Assembly (NCBI GenBank): GCA_036023115.1
Contig: JAYKKT010000087.1
Span: 10,448,501 to 10,512,500 of the forward strand
Origin: Brasenia schreberi
Taxonomy: Eukaryota > Streptophyta > Magnoliopsida > Nymphaeales > Cabombaceae
Direction: 5' to 3'
Length of the DNA: 64,000 nucleotides
Below are positions 10,823 through 22,730 of this stretch, piece by piece. How positions within the stretch are numbered: position 1 is the stretch's first letter; every line of letters begins with the position of its first letter. The notes under the pieces are model-generated. The model was not told the origin of the DNA and ran no database searches. It worked only from the letters and a program-made list of their open reading frames with translations. The translations under genes were made by a program, and so were the position numbers.

Positions 10823-11800
10823 TCAAGCTTTGGCGTCACTCTTCTTTCTGGGCTTGAGCCCGCACGTCACCGAACAAACGCACGCCGCGGGACCCTCATC
10901 CTCCTCTTCTTTTATGGCCGGCGGCGGCGTCTTTCCGTTGGTAGCATCCATCCGGAACGGCGACTCGACGACGCTGCTTCCGATGGGGTCGAATTCCGTC
11001 GGGAACTCGCTCCGCCATCGCTCAAGTTTCATTCTCAATTCTTCCTTCCCGCCGCTGCTCGCGACGCTCCAATCTTCCAATACCGAACTCTCAACCTCCG
11101 CCGGCAAGAACTCGTCGCCCAATCCGGCGATCGAAGCCTTGTCCGCTTCCTCCCATTCTCCCAACGTGTCGGGCACAGATTCAGCATATCCTCCCTCCAC
11201 TACCGATCCGATTTCCGATACGCTCTTCGCACGCCGAAGAGGCCGGAAACTGGCCCCCACAAGCTCCTGATACGTCGGTGCCACCGGTTTGAGCTGCGCG
11301 TAAAGCGGGACGCTCCGGAGCGACGCGTCGAGGACGGTAACTCCGACGTTGAGGACGCCCTCCGGGCGGCCTGACGGACGGCGGATTTGGAGCGCCGCGA
11401 ATCGTATTCCGGCGAGGAGGCCGCCCGGCGTCTTCGACTGGAGGACTTTCCCGACGAGGATTCGCACGCTGCCAATCAGGGTGTCGCGGAGCCAGCCGAC
11501 GCAGTGAATTTCCACCGTGACGGCAGACGTCTCGTTTCGGAGGAACCATTCCTCGACTCGGAATATGAACTTGTCGTTCCATTGCGGGTTGGTGTGGTTT
11601 CCCGAGTCCACCCGGGTGCAGAGCTTCCGGTCGGGTTGGATCCACGCCATAGCATAAGTGGACATAGACCGGTTCACCGGGTGCAGGCCCTGGGCAGAGA
11701 GGATGCTGATCTCGAGGAGGTGGAAGGGTTCGGCGGCCAAACCGAGGCTGCCGGGCGTCTTCATCTCCTCCACCGGCCACTTCCCAGGACACAAGCTCAA
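10823..11800 (-). CDS. C2-domain protein, single exon
   Basis: An uninterrupted 325-codon frame. After a short N-terminus comes one C2 domain at about residues 26-135: FHLLEISILSAQGL, then YAMAWI, NPQWNDKFIF, VEIHC and IGSVRI, the usual beta-strand order. The remainder (about 140-325) is low-complexity, with RRAKSVSEIG, an acidic stretch EEEDEG and a basic end (KPRKKSDAKA). Plant proteins of this layout are described as C2 or calcium-dependent lipid-binding family proteins, acting at membranes. The aspartates usually found in calcium loop 1 are absent here (GLHPVNRSM), so calcium binding is doubtful. Translation could start at 11800 or at the second Met, residue 13 (11764), which lies just before the conserved part. 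The gene is much richer in G+C than its flanks. Confidence 0.85.
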   Translation of the reverse strand: MSLCPGKWPVEEMKTPGSLGLAAEPFHLLEISILSAQGLHPVNRSMSTYAMAWIQPDRKLCTRVDSGNHTNPQWNDKFIFRVEEWFLRNETSAVTVEIHCVGWLRDTLIGSVRILVGKVLQSKTPGGLLAGIRFAALQIRRPSGRPEGVLNVGVTVLDASLRSVPLYAQLKPVAPTYQELVGASFRPLRRAKSVSEIGSVVEGGYAESVPDTLGEWEEADKASIAGLGDEFLPAEVESSVLEDWSVASSGGKEELRMKLERWRSEFPTEFDPIGSSVVESPFRMDATNGKTPPPAIKEEEDEGPAACVCSVTCGLKPRKKSDAKA

Positions 11801-11829
11801 TCAAATAATAGCTGTAGGAATATTTGAAA

Positions 11830-13616
11830 GGCAATGCATGTTATCTTAGTACACCAGCTCAATGAAATAATGTGGTACAAAGAAAGCCCCAACAAAGTAT
11901 AAGTATATCAGAGGCGATCTTAGTACAAAGAAGTGATCGGGTATGGTTACCAAGCCAAAATGGGTGCGAAGAAAGGCCGGAGAACGGAAGGCGGGAGACA
12001 AGTTTCCGATTGTTCATCAAGGCACTAAGTAGTGAAAAGGAACGAGGCGAAGAAAAGGGCGACAGTGAGAGCGCCAGCTTGTAATAGGAAGAATTAAGAG
12101 TTTGAAACAAGGTTGGTTGGTGAGGAAGACAGAGAGGTGACTTTCCATATTTGGAACAGCCTCAACTGGATGCCTGACTCTTGCCAGCAAACATATAACT
12201 GTTTTTGTAGCACCCAGAGCGTTGGCGCACCCGTGGGGTTAGTATTGATGGTGGCGAGTTTGATGCCCGGGGGGTGCATGCGAGTGTTAGGCTTCCCGTT
12301 GTAACAAAAAACAGGAGGAAAAAACATACAACAGTTTGTAATAACTCTCCCTTCTTATTTACCCTTGATCATGTACAAATTACGTTTACAAAACATCAGT
12401 CAATAACGATAATTTTTATATAAGTTCGTCCCTTTCCTTCAGTTTTGAGTTTAAAAAACCAAACCGAACTGAATTTATTGATTTCTTTTTTATTTTCAAA
12501 ACTGAAACCGAGCTGAATCAAAATAAAAACTTCCTACTGTTCAGTTAATCGGTTGTAAAAGAATTGTGCTCATCCCTACCCACCAATCCTCAAGGAAGAA
12601 CCTCCCAATAGCATCTACCAACAAGCAATAAAGTCTTCTGTTTGGTGATAAAGAACAAGTCAAAGTGCTTTGAAAAGGCTTGACCATCTTTGTGTTAAAC
12701 TCAACTGTTTAAATAGTAAATAACGTTACTTGAAATTGACATGAACCTACCTCGGTGTTTTTCAAAGTCTTCTCTTTAAGGTTATTTAGTAATTAAGCAA
12801 TTTGAGTTTGACGTTAAAATGGTCATACATTTTCAAAGTATCCGGTATTTCGAGTTTTCTTCTTGAATCTTCTGTGTGTCGATACGATTTTCGGCGTTAA
12901 AACCTGCCTACTTAACTTTCCAAAAAGTTTAAACTCAAGTGGTTAAATACTAAAAAACCAAATAACCTTTGCTTGGAATTGACATAGACCTACCTTCGTC
13001 TCCCTAGGAGCGGACCTTAGTCCCACCTCCATAACATAAGATCGTCTACCACGGCCTTCGAACCTATGCCCTCCCTTTCTTTGAGTCATGTGGCTTCAAG
13101 TGCCCAGAAAGAAAGGGTGCTGCTGACTTCCTCCAAGAGGCATGTCGTATATTTCAATTCTTCCAATAATTTATTAAAGATATTTTTATATAGGAAAAGT
13201 TCTATTTAAGGTACTTTTCTTGTGGTTTTTCAAATTTTACGCTTTAAGACTTTAATTTTTGAACATTTTAGAAAGGATATGAGGTTTTCATTGTTAATAA
13301 GATCTAAAGTTTTAATCGTTAATGAAATAGATACCTTGTAGTAAACAACGTTATTTTTTCTTTTTTTATATTTGATTAATGGTAGAAACCTCACGTAACT
13401 ATTTGATTAACAAACAAAATGTGAATAAAACCGTCTTTCTTAATAGGCTTATAAATTGAGGTTCAAAATATAAAATTTGGAAAACAAGGAGATAGTTTAC
13501 GAAATTTTCCTTTCACATATTATATGCATGGTTTATATTGTATTTAGTACGTGTTCACATTTTTAGTTACTATTTATGTTTATATTTATAAATATATTGC
13601 TTGGCAATATGTTTAG
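11830..13616. other. Upstream flank of the C2 gene and gene-free stretch with a direct repeat
   Basis: About 11830-12120 probably holds the promoter and leader of the minus-strand C2 gene; no clear TATA box was found. An imperfect direct repeat with period about 224 bp lies at 12697-12765 and 12921-12995 (AAACTCAA, GTTAAATA, AATTGACAT, ACCTACCT in both). No exon similar to an ABC nucleotide-binding domain is present upstream of 13617. Confidence 0.45.
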
Positions 13617-16600
13617 GTGATATCTAGAAAAGATCAAGCACAGTATTGGCACCATGCAAACTCTTATAATTACATAAGCGTGGACGAATTCGTGGAGAAA
13701 TTCAGGGTGTCTAATCTTGGAAAGGAGCTAGCGGAGGCGCTACGGCAGCCGTTGGATCAATCCCAAAGCCATAAAGATGCAATATCCTTCAAATGCTACT
13801 CTCTTAGCAAATGGGGACTTCTGAAGGCTTGGATCATGTCTAGAGAGATGCTCTTGACCAAGAGGAATGCATTCGTCTATGTATTCAAAACAAGTCAGGT
13901 ACGCGCACACACACACGCATATATATGAATATATATAAGCTTTGATCCTTTCTTTCATCTCATGCAGTTTATCATCATAGCATTCATCACCATGACTGTA
14001 TTTCTGAGGACAACAATGCATGTCAATGAGAGAGGTGCAAGTTATTTCATGGGTGCATTCCTCTTTTCACTCCTCATTCTCATCGTCGACAATTTTCCGG
14101 AGTTAACAATGACAGTGACAAGGCTGCCAGTGTTTCACAAACAGAGAGATTTATACTTCTATCCAGCCTGAGCCTACTCCCTGTCTGCTTCTATATGGAA
14201 GATCCCTCACTCTCTGCTTGAAGCCTTTCTCTGGACAGTAATCACTTATTATGTTATCGGATACATCGCAGCTTGGAAGGTAACTAGCAGTCTCTTCAAA
14301 GAGTCCGAGCCTCGAAGTTTTAATTATCCTTGGTTGTTCTAACCCCTCAAAAGGCAGCTTCTTCGAGTTCCAAATAATAAGTAATACAAAGAAAAACTAG
14401 CAATTTCTTAACTCTTCCTTTGTTACACGAGCATTTAATAGATGAAAACTTTAACATGATGGATTCTATAGATGGCAGCTGTGCTCTGCCCATGTCGGCA
14501 TGCCATCCTTGGTGTCAAGTGATTTAGAACAATGGACTTGGGTGAGCTTTGGCCAAGTATAGTTTCATCTTTCTTAAGATAATAAGAAAATAAGGTTTCT
14601 TTCATGAATCTCGTATTTGCATTCATATCATTTAATATAAATTGAGATTATGAATGGAATTGAATGCTAATAGTTGATTAAATGGTCATCTAGAGTATGA
14701 CTTGATATGGTCTTAGCATTTTGTGGATCAACCAGCCTAGCCGTTCTTAGAGATGAATTCGCTGAAAGAAACTGGGATTTTCTAGATGGATGGCTTCAAC
14801 TTGCTGACCGTGTGGAACACCTGATCAACATGCTAAATACCAAGATGAAACCTTTTCCCACACTAAATGAGGTCCTTTACACTGATTCTTAGTCGCCATA
14901 GAGCTTGATCTTCAGCTATATTAACATTTAACTCAAAAGAGATGATTTATTGTTTTCTTCCAACACTAAATAATGCAGAAAATGTGAAATAAAATGGAAC
15001 CATAACCATGCTTTTCTGATAGAATCACAAATATTATTGATAAGATCATGTTGTTTGTCTTCACATAAACTTGATGATACGTCCACCACCTAAAAGTCGC
15101 ATTATTAATACTTCGTTTTCTGAGACATGGCCAACTCTTTTCAAACTGCTGGAGTTTTGCTTTGATTGCAGTATGCAGATGTTATTTGTTCTAAACTGTT
15201 ATCTGTAGGATTTTCTGTAAGTTCCTTATGTATTTTTATGTGCACCAAATGTCAGCCTCTATGTTCCGATTTGTGGCTTCCGTTGCTCAATCAATGTCAT
15301 CTGCAACCATGCAAGCTTTATTCTTAATGCCAGCGATTCTTGTGTTTGGGGGATTCCTGATTCCTCGGCGTAAGAATTCCATTTTATCCAGTGCTAATTG
15401 ATGGCTTACACTTTGACATTTAAAGATATGAATAATAGTTTCCACTCAGAAAGTTCATAATAAAAAACAAACTTTTGCTTTTTCTGATATGCAATTAAAC
15501 ATTCTTGACAATGTAAATTTCTTTTAAAGTATCTCCTTTCCATGTTTTACAATGAAATGCATACTCTATGGAATTTTAATAAGAAAAATCATAATTGAAG
15601 ATTTTGAGCATACTTTAGGTCATCCCAAAAGCAGTATCACTTTCAAGAATCATTCATATACAACTGATAACTGATTGTGATAGGAAATATACTTGAAGTT
15701 TGACCTCTTCATCAACTCCCAACGCAATCTACCAGAAATCCAGGTTGCTCTAGAATAATTGATCCCTATATCTGCTGGCAGTCACTTGTTTGCACTTGAA
15801 TTTAGGGGCTAAGATTGAGTTCTGCTGAATGCAACACCTGATCAATTATATTCTAAAATGTTTTTGAGGTGTTTCCCACATATTACTAACAAGTTTTAGG
15901 TTCCTCTTATTCACCAAAATTTAAGTTTCCTTTTGGACCAAAAAAACCCATAAAGCAGCATCAAACTTGTGTTGAAAGAAAATATAGCAAACAACAGATA
16001 GGGTTTAATTTGGTGTTAACTTCATAGATAGAACTGAAAATGGACTTTGAATGTGTGTGTGAGTGCACGTGCATGCGTTTGCATGATTATTATTTGGAAA
16101 GCAAGATAGAGAAGTGTGGAAATCTATTCATGCTCAAAGCAATGTACTCATGGAAATCTTTACCATGGCAACTTTACTACCAGGATGGTTGAGATGTGGA
16201 TTTTGGGCATCTCCAGTGGCATATGCCGAGATAGGGATTGCAGGAAATGAATTCCTTGCTCCAAGTGGACAAAGGTGAGACTTCAATTTAGACAAGCTCT
16301 TTGTTTTACAGGACTGGTTGAGATGGAGATAATTAATTTTCATGTGATTAGTCATGGTAACCTATAGCCTTTTCTTTATTTATTTCATTGCAGGTTGCTA
16401 TTGAGATTCCTTATATGTTCATCCAAGCAGTTGTCTATGGGGTAATTACATACCTGCAGTAGGATTCTGTGGATCAGCTTATAAGATCTTTTGGTATATT
16501 TTCGCTATATTTACAGCATTCTTGTACTACAAGTACCTTGGAACGATGATAATTTCACTGAGTCCAAACGTTCATGTTGTATCAATCATGCAATCTGCCT

Positions 16601-17558
16601 TCAACACAGCAGTTCCTCTCTTCTCAGGCTATGATACCTGGACCGGTAAGAAACTATTCTTTGAATAGTGACAGGTTAAGTGGTTCATGCATAACTAATT
16701 TTTGGTTTACCTTCCATTAAGTTAAGCTTTTCAAGTCTGGAAAAACAGCAAATTAAGAAAGTTTGCCAGTGACTTGACTTATCTGCTCGTGGCTTTTGAG
16801 AGACTACATTTTCATATCTGGTTGAGAGCCTATAATGCTAATCTTGGTCTACCTAGTGTTCTACTTATTATGGCCGTCTTGTGACCAAGCATAGCTGTTG
16901 GATGGAACAACTAGCTCTTGTAGCAAACTGGTTTTTGAATAATTTTCACATGAAAACTTTCAACTGGTTAATAGCAAGGAGAAAATGTTTCTGCATAACT
17001 TTGTGACAGACTGACAGTAGTTACTAGAGGGTAATACGAAAGATCTACATTTTCTTTTTACATATGAAGAACAATTTCATTGCGTAGCACCAAGGGGGTG
17101 CATCCTTACGTCTGCAAGAATCTAAAAAACTCTACGTACTGGAAACGTTTCCAAGAATATGAAAAGTAATAACTTTTTGGGAGCTTCTTTGACCCAAAAC
17201 AGTGATGATCCTCAGTATCCTGCCGTATCCAGCAGGAGAATTCTATCCTCATATTTAATCCGGTAGCTAATATGACATTATTGTTGCCTGCTGCAGCAAA
17301 TACCAAAGTGGTGGGTTTGGTTATACTGGATCTGTCCCTCAAACTGGACAATGCGTGGACTCTTTACATCACAGTATGAATATACAAAAAGACGTGGACA
17401 TATTTGGAGAGCAAAAAGCAATCAGCTCCTTGAAAGATTTTTGTGGATTTCAACATGATCAACTGGGTTTGACTGCTGCCTTGCTTTGGGTCTACCCTCT
17501 TCTCTTTGTTGGTCTCTTTTCCTTTTTCACATCGAAGTTGAATTTACAGAGAAGATGA
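13617..17558 (+). pseudogene. Full-size ABCG (PDR) transporter pseudogene: membrane domains only
   Basis: Exons with GT/AG borders: 13617-13898, 13968-14279, about 15211-15370, about 16176-16274, 16394-16645 and about 17297-17558. The first four give the end of the NBD1 linker and TMD1 ([72 protein letters not shown]). The fifth and sixth give TMD2 ([38 protein letters not shown], end LNLQRR). NBD1 and NBD2 are absent; only 119 bp separate the TMD1-end and TMD2 exons, where about 250 NBD2 codons belong. A TGA replaces the Trp of FYPAW (14169-14171), one base is missing near 16455 and another shift lies near 17376. It cannot make a transporter. Such proteins normally export lipids or small metabolites at the plasma membrane. 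Confidence 0.9.
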
Positions 17559-18147
17559 GGTGCAATAAACTCCGGTCTTAAACTACGGCTACCTGTTAGT
17601 ATTGTCATGTGAAGGAGGTCATGCAATCATACAACTTTAACCAAAATTATGACTAGTTGTAACTTGATAGGGATATTAGAATCTCTCCTGTTAAATGCGA
17701 GAGAAGCTGAATATCTTCCTCTTTGTATCAGGAGATTAACAGACTAAATGGTTACTAGGGCTATACCAGTGAACTGACCCGTCTAGTATGTATTTCTTCT
17801 TCTACCAATCATACAAATAAAAGTCATCTTTTATACGTATATACAAAAGCCAGTTTCCTTTGATTTCTCTATTGAGATGCCAACGACCAGAGACACATTA
17901 GCAGCTCGGCAATCTCAAAATTGAAGCGAGTCTATCAAAGAACCGGCTGATGCAGAACGAGTCTGCTATGGCACAAAGCGAGTACAAGACTTAAGCCCAC
18001 TGAAGTTCATAACTAGTGACTTGTCATTGAGCAATTCTTATTCCTAGATCGTTATTAAAATGCACTTGACTGGACGTAGCAACTGACAGTTGAGCTGATT
18101 ACTGATAGCTCATAAGTTGGTATATTTTTATAATGTCCGTGAAGCTA
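17559..18147. other. 3' flank of the ABCG pseudogene
   Basis: No exon or repeat boundary is recognised in this 590-bp stretch. Confidence 0.4.
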
Positions 18148-19505
18148 TTATACTTAAAAGTACCTTGCCATGATTTTCTGGTTTTGCCCAAGTATATGTT
18201 TGTTTCAGTCCTGCAATCTGCCATCAAGACATGACTGAGCCTCTATTCCAGCTTCACCAAAACTGGACTCACAACAAAATATACCTTGAATGACGAAAGG
18301 TGAATCAAAAAGTGTTGAACAATAAGAGACCTTGGCTGAGCCTCTATTACAGCTTCATCAAAACAGTTTCAGTGGTTTGAATATCTGGGGAGGTGGTTAG
18401 ATGAAGCTAAGATGAGATCATACGAGAAACTGGATAGTGCAAACTTCAAGGATGCAGATAGAGCATCATAAGTGTTGAAGGGAAACTATAAAATATGATC
18501 TTACATTATAAAGTTAAATACTAACATAACATAAGACAGTGGATACCGGCAACTAAGAATTCATTTTAGCTGGCATCACAAAAACCGAGAGAATTCATAG
18601 TTTGGTCTACACCACATAAGCCAAGCTTAAAGTTTACAATCCGTGAAGTGGCTTCCCAAACCAGACCAGATGCAGGACAAAGTTAAGAAAGTAGGTGACT
18701 GAGATCGGACTGGTGGGTTTCACAATAAACTGATAGCATGTCATCAGGTTTAGACCATCCAGATTTTGTGCTTCCAAATTGTATCTTGTCTCTTAAGAAT
18801 CATAGCCTGCCTTCTGCAGATTCTAGTCTGCAAGTGATTCCACGCTTACAGAGCTCATCTTTTGACCTGCAAATGGTACGATTAGCTCCTTTAATGAATT
18901 GTTCAATCCACTTCGTTAGATGCATTTCCCAACTGGCTACCATGAACAGAGTTGTCCCTGCATAAGAACCTGGGTTATCTAAATGGATTCTCAGTACATT
19001 TTAGAAATATCTAGTGGAGACGAACAGGATACATTGCTTGTTCCCCAGGCTCACGACCTTGAAACTCCTAACACAGGCCTGTGCGAAATAGTATTTAACC
19101 TGGACTATCTAAAGCCACGGCGAGTTCATGAAACCTCATCATTTGATCTGCACAGGGAGATTTACCAATGATGCCTCTGTAGCCGTAGATTTGCCGTTGC
19201 TAGTTCGTTTTACTATCAAAGCATAAATAAAGAGAAATGAAGGAATAAGGTTCTTGCTAACTGTCATTTCAGAGACTTATTGCAGCAAATTTCCAAGTGG
19301 TGGGTTTGGTCACGTTCGATCTCTCCTTCCAGTTTTGCCTGGACGTGTACTGTTTAGTTCACAGTATGCAGAGAGATATGAAGAAAGAGGGACATTTTTG
19401 GACATAGGAAAGCAATCAGTTCGTTCCTGGAAGACTACTACGGGTTTCACCATGATCATCTGGGTTTGCCTGCTGTTTTCTTTTCCATAAGCTTCACCTG
19501 AAGCT
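18148..19505 (+). pseudogene. Second, more decayed copy of the last ABCG exons
   Basis: 18148-18262 repeats the TMD2 exon (AAAAGTACCTTG, then GCAATCTGCCATCAA against GCAATCTGCCTTCAA at 16590). 19286-about 19500 repeats the last exon: the KWWVW codons, a match to [10 protein letters not shown] with a stop, then DIF, AIS, GFHHDHLGL. Both parts have stops and shifts. A 40-bp stretch of the first part is itself repeated at about 18335-18372. The intervening DNA has a LINE 3' end (about 18400-18540, LDSANFKDADRAS-like) and unassigned sequence. The order of the parts is conserved, so this is a tandem duplicate of the 3' end of the transporter locus or the remains of a second transporter gene. Confidence 0.7.
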
Positions 19506-19788
19506 CATGATTCAGTAACTTGGTCCAGTCGACCAATTCTTTATTCCTAGATCATTATTGAAATGAAGCAATGAAAAGCATAGGATGAGCACTAAGATGT
19601 GAACATTTGTGCATTAATCTATGCGTTGCTGTGATGAAATACATCAAACTCATTCTCAGACATTACACAGTCAAAATTCTACAGTTCCAACACCAGATAA
19701 GTGAAAGAAACCACCAGCCCTGCATTCCGGAGCTATACCAATGATGCAGAGTACAACCAAAGAATAAAGTCAAACAGCAAGGGCAATG

Positions 19789-22363
19789 CTACTCAATGAT
19801 GTCTTCTTCATCTTCAAAGCTCAAGTTTAATGTCTGTAACTTAAATCCTGAACCTTGTATCATCTCAACCAAGTTGGACGCCACCCCAGTAGCCTGTACT
19901 GTTGTCTGCTTTGTTAACTGCATAAGAAAGAATGTAAAACTACTCGATAGGACTTACAAGAGCAATTGTCCAAAACAAAAGAAACACAGGAGTTGCAAGA
20001 ATGCCGACCCCTAACAGAAACTAACAAAACAGTGAAATGGCTAAGAGCTCAAACAAGTATTCTCCACGTGTAAAAATTATCAGTAGTATAGAAACAGAAA
20101 CCATCAAAACAGTGAAATGGATATTGCTTTGGACCATGCCCACTTTTCCATCACGTTGGAAAATAGAGACGTACAAAGGCTCACTTTAGATGCCAAACGG
20201 TGTTTGACCTTTGCCAAGGTCCACCTGATCCAAGAATGAACACGTCCACTGCTACTTTCAGCTGAAGGAGTTTGCTTAATACACCAAACTAAGCCCAAAT
20301 AGCTAGTCTCACTTCTGTTGTGTGGAGATTTTCTGGTCATCTTACACTATTTAATGCCAATGTATGTTATGCGAAATCGCATCCAACTCTAAGAACCAAA
20401 ACTCGCAATCTATAATAGGTAGTCTACAACCTTCAAGGTATCTGGAATTTCTTTTGCATCAATGATTACAAATACTGAAGTATCATCACAGGATTGATCC
20501 TTGTTTTTCTTTTATATAATACACGAGAAGCTGAGTAACGTACCTCCACAGTTGCAATCCCCTCAAGGACACCAACTTTAAGATCACCGACACCTTCCAC
20601 TTCCTGAATTCCATAAATTCGATTAGAAGTTTTTGGAACAATCATTGCAACATCCAAAACTCAGCAGCAGCAATCACAAATTACACATTCACCATCAATT
20701 TCCCCCAACATCCTCTCTCAGGTAATCATACTTTCATATCACAATGTAGTCATTACTTGACAATATAGAAGGGCTAAACAACATAGACAAGCAGGGGGGT
20801 AGTTTGAGGCAGTTTAAGTATGAAATCATCTAAGACATGATTGAAAAATGCAAGTAAAAGCCCGAGAAGGGATAGGACGAGATTCATATAGCCAATCCTG
20901 CATATCAGAGGGACCGAACTGAGACTTGTCACTGGATCCCAATTCATGTCATCCTGGAGATCATTTAAGGCTGGGAGTTACTGTTTTCGGTTTACTAGAT
21001 AACGGCCTGGGAATAATTCTTTCTGCAGCTATAAAACCGTCCTACACGAACGAGGAAATCCATTCTCAATCAAAGAAGTAACAGCATCACACAACCAAGA
21101 AAAACTCGCCAAATATGGAAATCCCTGAATCAACATGGACTTCTGTGACAACACCAAATTCACTCGGGAGATGCTATCACACAGTTAAAGCAAAGGAACA
21201 AGATATAAATCAGACACCTCAGTAAGAGCAAAGGAAAAGAGAGAGAAATTTGACCTCCAGAACCTTCGTAACTGCTGGAATTGCGGAATCAACCATGGTT
21301 CCCTCAGCCTTCAAATTAACCCCAAAAATCAGAACTCTATTAATCAAAATGCCCAACCGCAAAGAAATCTCCGTTAGGTATAGTATATTCTTCAAGAAGA
21401 GATCTCTTCTTGTTCAAATATCTTGAAGACTCCGAATATAGTCTCTTGGTGATGACAGGAATTAAGGATGATAGCGACAACAATGACACATTCAAGAATC
21501 TTCACGGGTATCCTTCGTAGCGATACAAGTAATTATGTCTCCGACGGTTTCAAACATATTCAAGAAACTCAAATGACTCTTAATGTAGCCCATTGGAGAC
21601 ACCAAATGATTGAGGACAATAGCGATGACAATTCGAAAGATTAAAGAATCTTCATAGGTTTGGTTCGCTGCGAAAACAACAACGATAGTTCCGACATTTT
21701 TAAGCATATTAGGTAAACTCATGCATATTTATGACTCTTAACGTAGCCTCTTGGAGACCCCAAAGAACCAGGATGATGGCGATTACAGTTACAACGTTAA
21801 AGAATCTTCATGGGTTCTCTTCGTAGTGCAAAAGTTTGACGGCTCCCACATTTTCAAGCTTGTTCAAGAATCTCTTAGCGATATTCTCTTTGGTTAGAAC
21901 GGGAGGCTGAAGCCAGGTATGCACGTAATGGGTATTGAACTCACGACCTTCATCTGGTGAGTCGAGCCCCCTGCCAGGTGAGCTAACTCTCTCAGTGCGA
22001 ATCTCTTGGCCATGTTAACAAAGTTGATGGTGATTACGTAAAATCGCACAAACACACACACACAGATGGAGAATTGACCTTGAAGAACATGGTGAGTACG
22101 TCGGACGGCGAGATGGGGACGGAAACCGAAGGCTGGTCTTCTCCCCCTTGGGAATCCACGCTTTCGTCGGCAACAACCCTAACACTAACTCCCCATCCCT
22201 CCGTCCATCTATTCTTAGTACGGACTCCCTCACAGAAAACACCACCACCACGAAGCGGTTTCGAAGACGAGGAAGAACGTAAGAAGGAAGGCAGAAAAGG
22301 AGAGACTCCTGAATAAACCCTAGAAATTGCGAAGGAAGATGAAATGGGAGAGATTGCCGCCAT
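19789..22363 (-). CDS. Small plastid-type protein with an HMA-like fold, four exons
   Basis: Exons on the minus strand: 22363-22079 (95 codons), 21308-21255 (18), 20603-20544 (20) and 19917-19789 (42 plus stop). All have GT/AG borders and phase 0 joins, giving 175 residues. Residues 1-50 are rich in Ser and Arg with almost no acidic residues (AAISPISSSFAISR), which fits a chloroplast transit peptide. From about residue 88 comes DVLTMFFKAEGTM, IPAVTKVLE, EGVGDLKVGVLEGIATVE, LTKQTTVQATGVAS, GFKLQTLNLSF and an acidic end EDEEDIIE. The beta-alpha-beta-beta-alpha-beta order suggests a heavy-metal-associated (HMA) fold, but no CxxC metal site exists, so metal binding is not supported. I believe it matches a conserved plant plastid protein family of unproven function. 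Intron 1 holds a 158-bp tandem repeat and a SINE head. Confidence 0.85.
21437..21890. repeat. Tandem repeat, about three units of about 150-160 bp, in intron 1 of the HMA-like gene
   Basis: Landmarks recur in the same order: GTAGCC, TTGGAGAC, GATGATGGCGA, AAGAATCTTCA, GGGT, TTCG, CCGACATTTT, AAGCATATT, ATGACTCTTAA. GTAGCC occurs at 21585 and 21743, giving a 158-bp period; a less similar first unit starts near 21437. No coding potential is seen. Confidence 0.7.
21931..21990 (-). mobile_element. tRNA-derived SINE head (copy 2)
   Basis: Minus strand: GTTAGCTCACCTGGCAGGGG (A-box-like), then GACTCACC, then GGTCGTGAGTTCAATACC (B-box-like). It lies in intron 1 of the HMA-like gene. It is the best-preserved head of the four copies and shares the A-box phrase TAGCTCA(C/T)CTGGCA with the copy at 50122. 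Confidence 0.5.
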
Positions 22364-22535
22364 TTCCTCTTCCACTTGCCGCTTTCCCTTCGTTGCTCCG
22401 CTTCCCCTTCCAAGAGGAAATGGTCGACGGATTTTGCCGGCCTCGCAGTTATGGGTTTGTTGTAGATCAGATGGAGGTACGTAAATACCACTGAAAAAAA
22501 AATAAACATCAAAAGTACCATATTCGCTCAACCTA
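22364..22535 (-). promoter_or_regulatory. Leader and upstream flank of the HMA-like gene
   Basis: On the minus strand this is a pyrimidine-poor leader with an in-frame run upstream of the chosen ATG (no stop back to 22531), so an upstream start cannot be excluded. The ATG at 22363 was chosen because it begins a transit-peptide-like sequence. No clear TATA box was identified. Confidence 0.35.
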
Positions 22536-22730
22536 GGCCTACGGGTGGCAAATCAGGCCGTCGTGTCCGATCACTTCCGGTTCGGGTAAAAATAGGTCGA
22601 CCCGGATCTGACCCGACTTCCCTTCGGGCCATACCCAGGCCGGAGCTGGTTGGGTGCCGGTTGGTCAAGTGTAACCCTAATATATTTAAACACATACACA
22701 TCATATACACTATACATATATTATACATGT
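22536..22730 (+). mobile_element. Possible non-autonomous element with GGTGGCAA head
   Basis: Begins ACGGGTGGCAAATC, continues with a GC-rich CCGGTTCGGGT segment and runs into AT-rich (ACATAT)-type repeats. 40378-40640 has the same architecture (GGGATGGCAAC, GACCCGAA, then a TATATACACA stretch). Heads of this type are common in plant DNA elements. Terminal inverted repeats and a target duplication were not confirmed. Confidence 0.35.

Noticed and set aside
10653..11270. 205-codon plus-strand ORF opposite the C2 gene
   Set aside because: Its composition is Ser/Pro-rich low complexity and the opposite strand encodes a clear C2 domain; it is a shadow of GC-rich coding sequence. The same applies to 11387-11827 (+) and 11181-11834 (-).
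14707..14892. 61-codon ORF between ABCG exons
   Set aside because: It does not match any ABCG segment and no splice sites keep it in frame; LINE-like fragments follow it.
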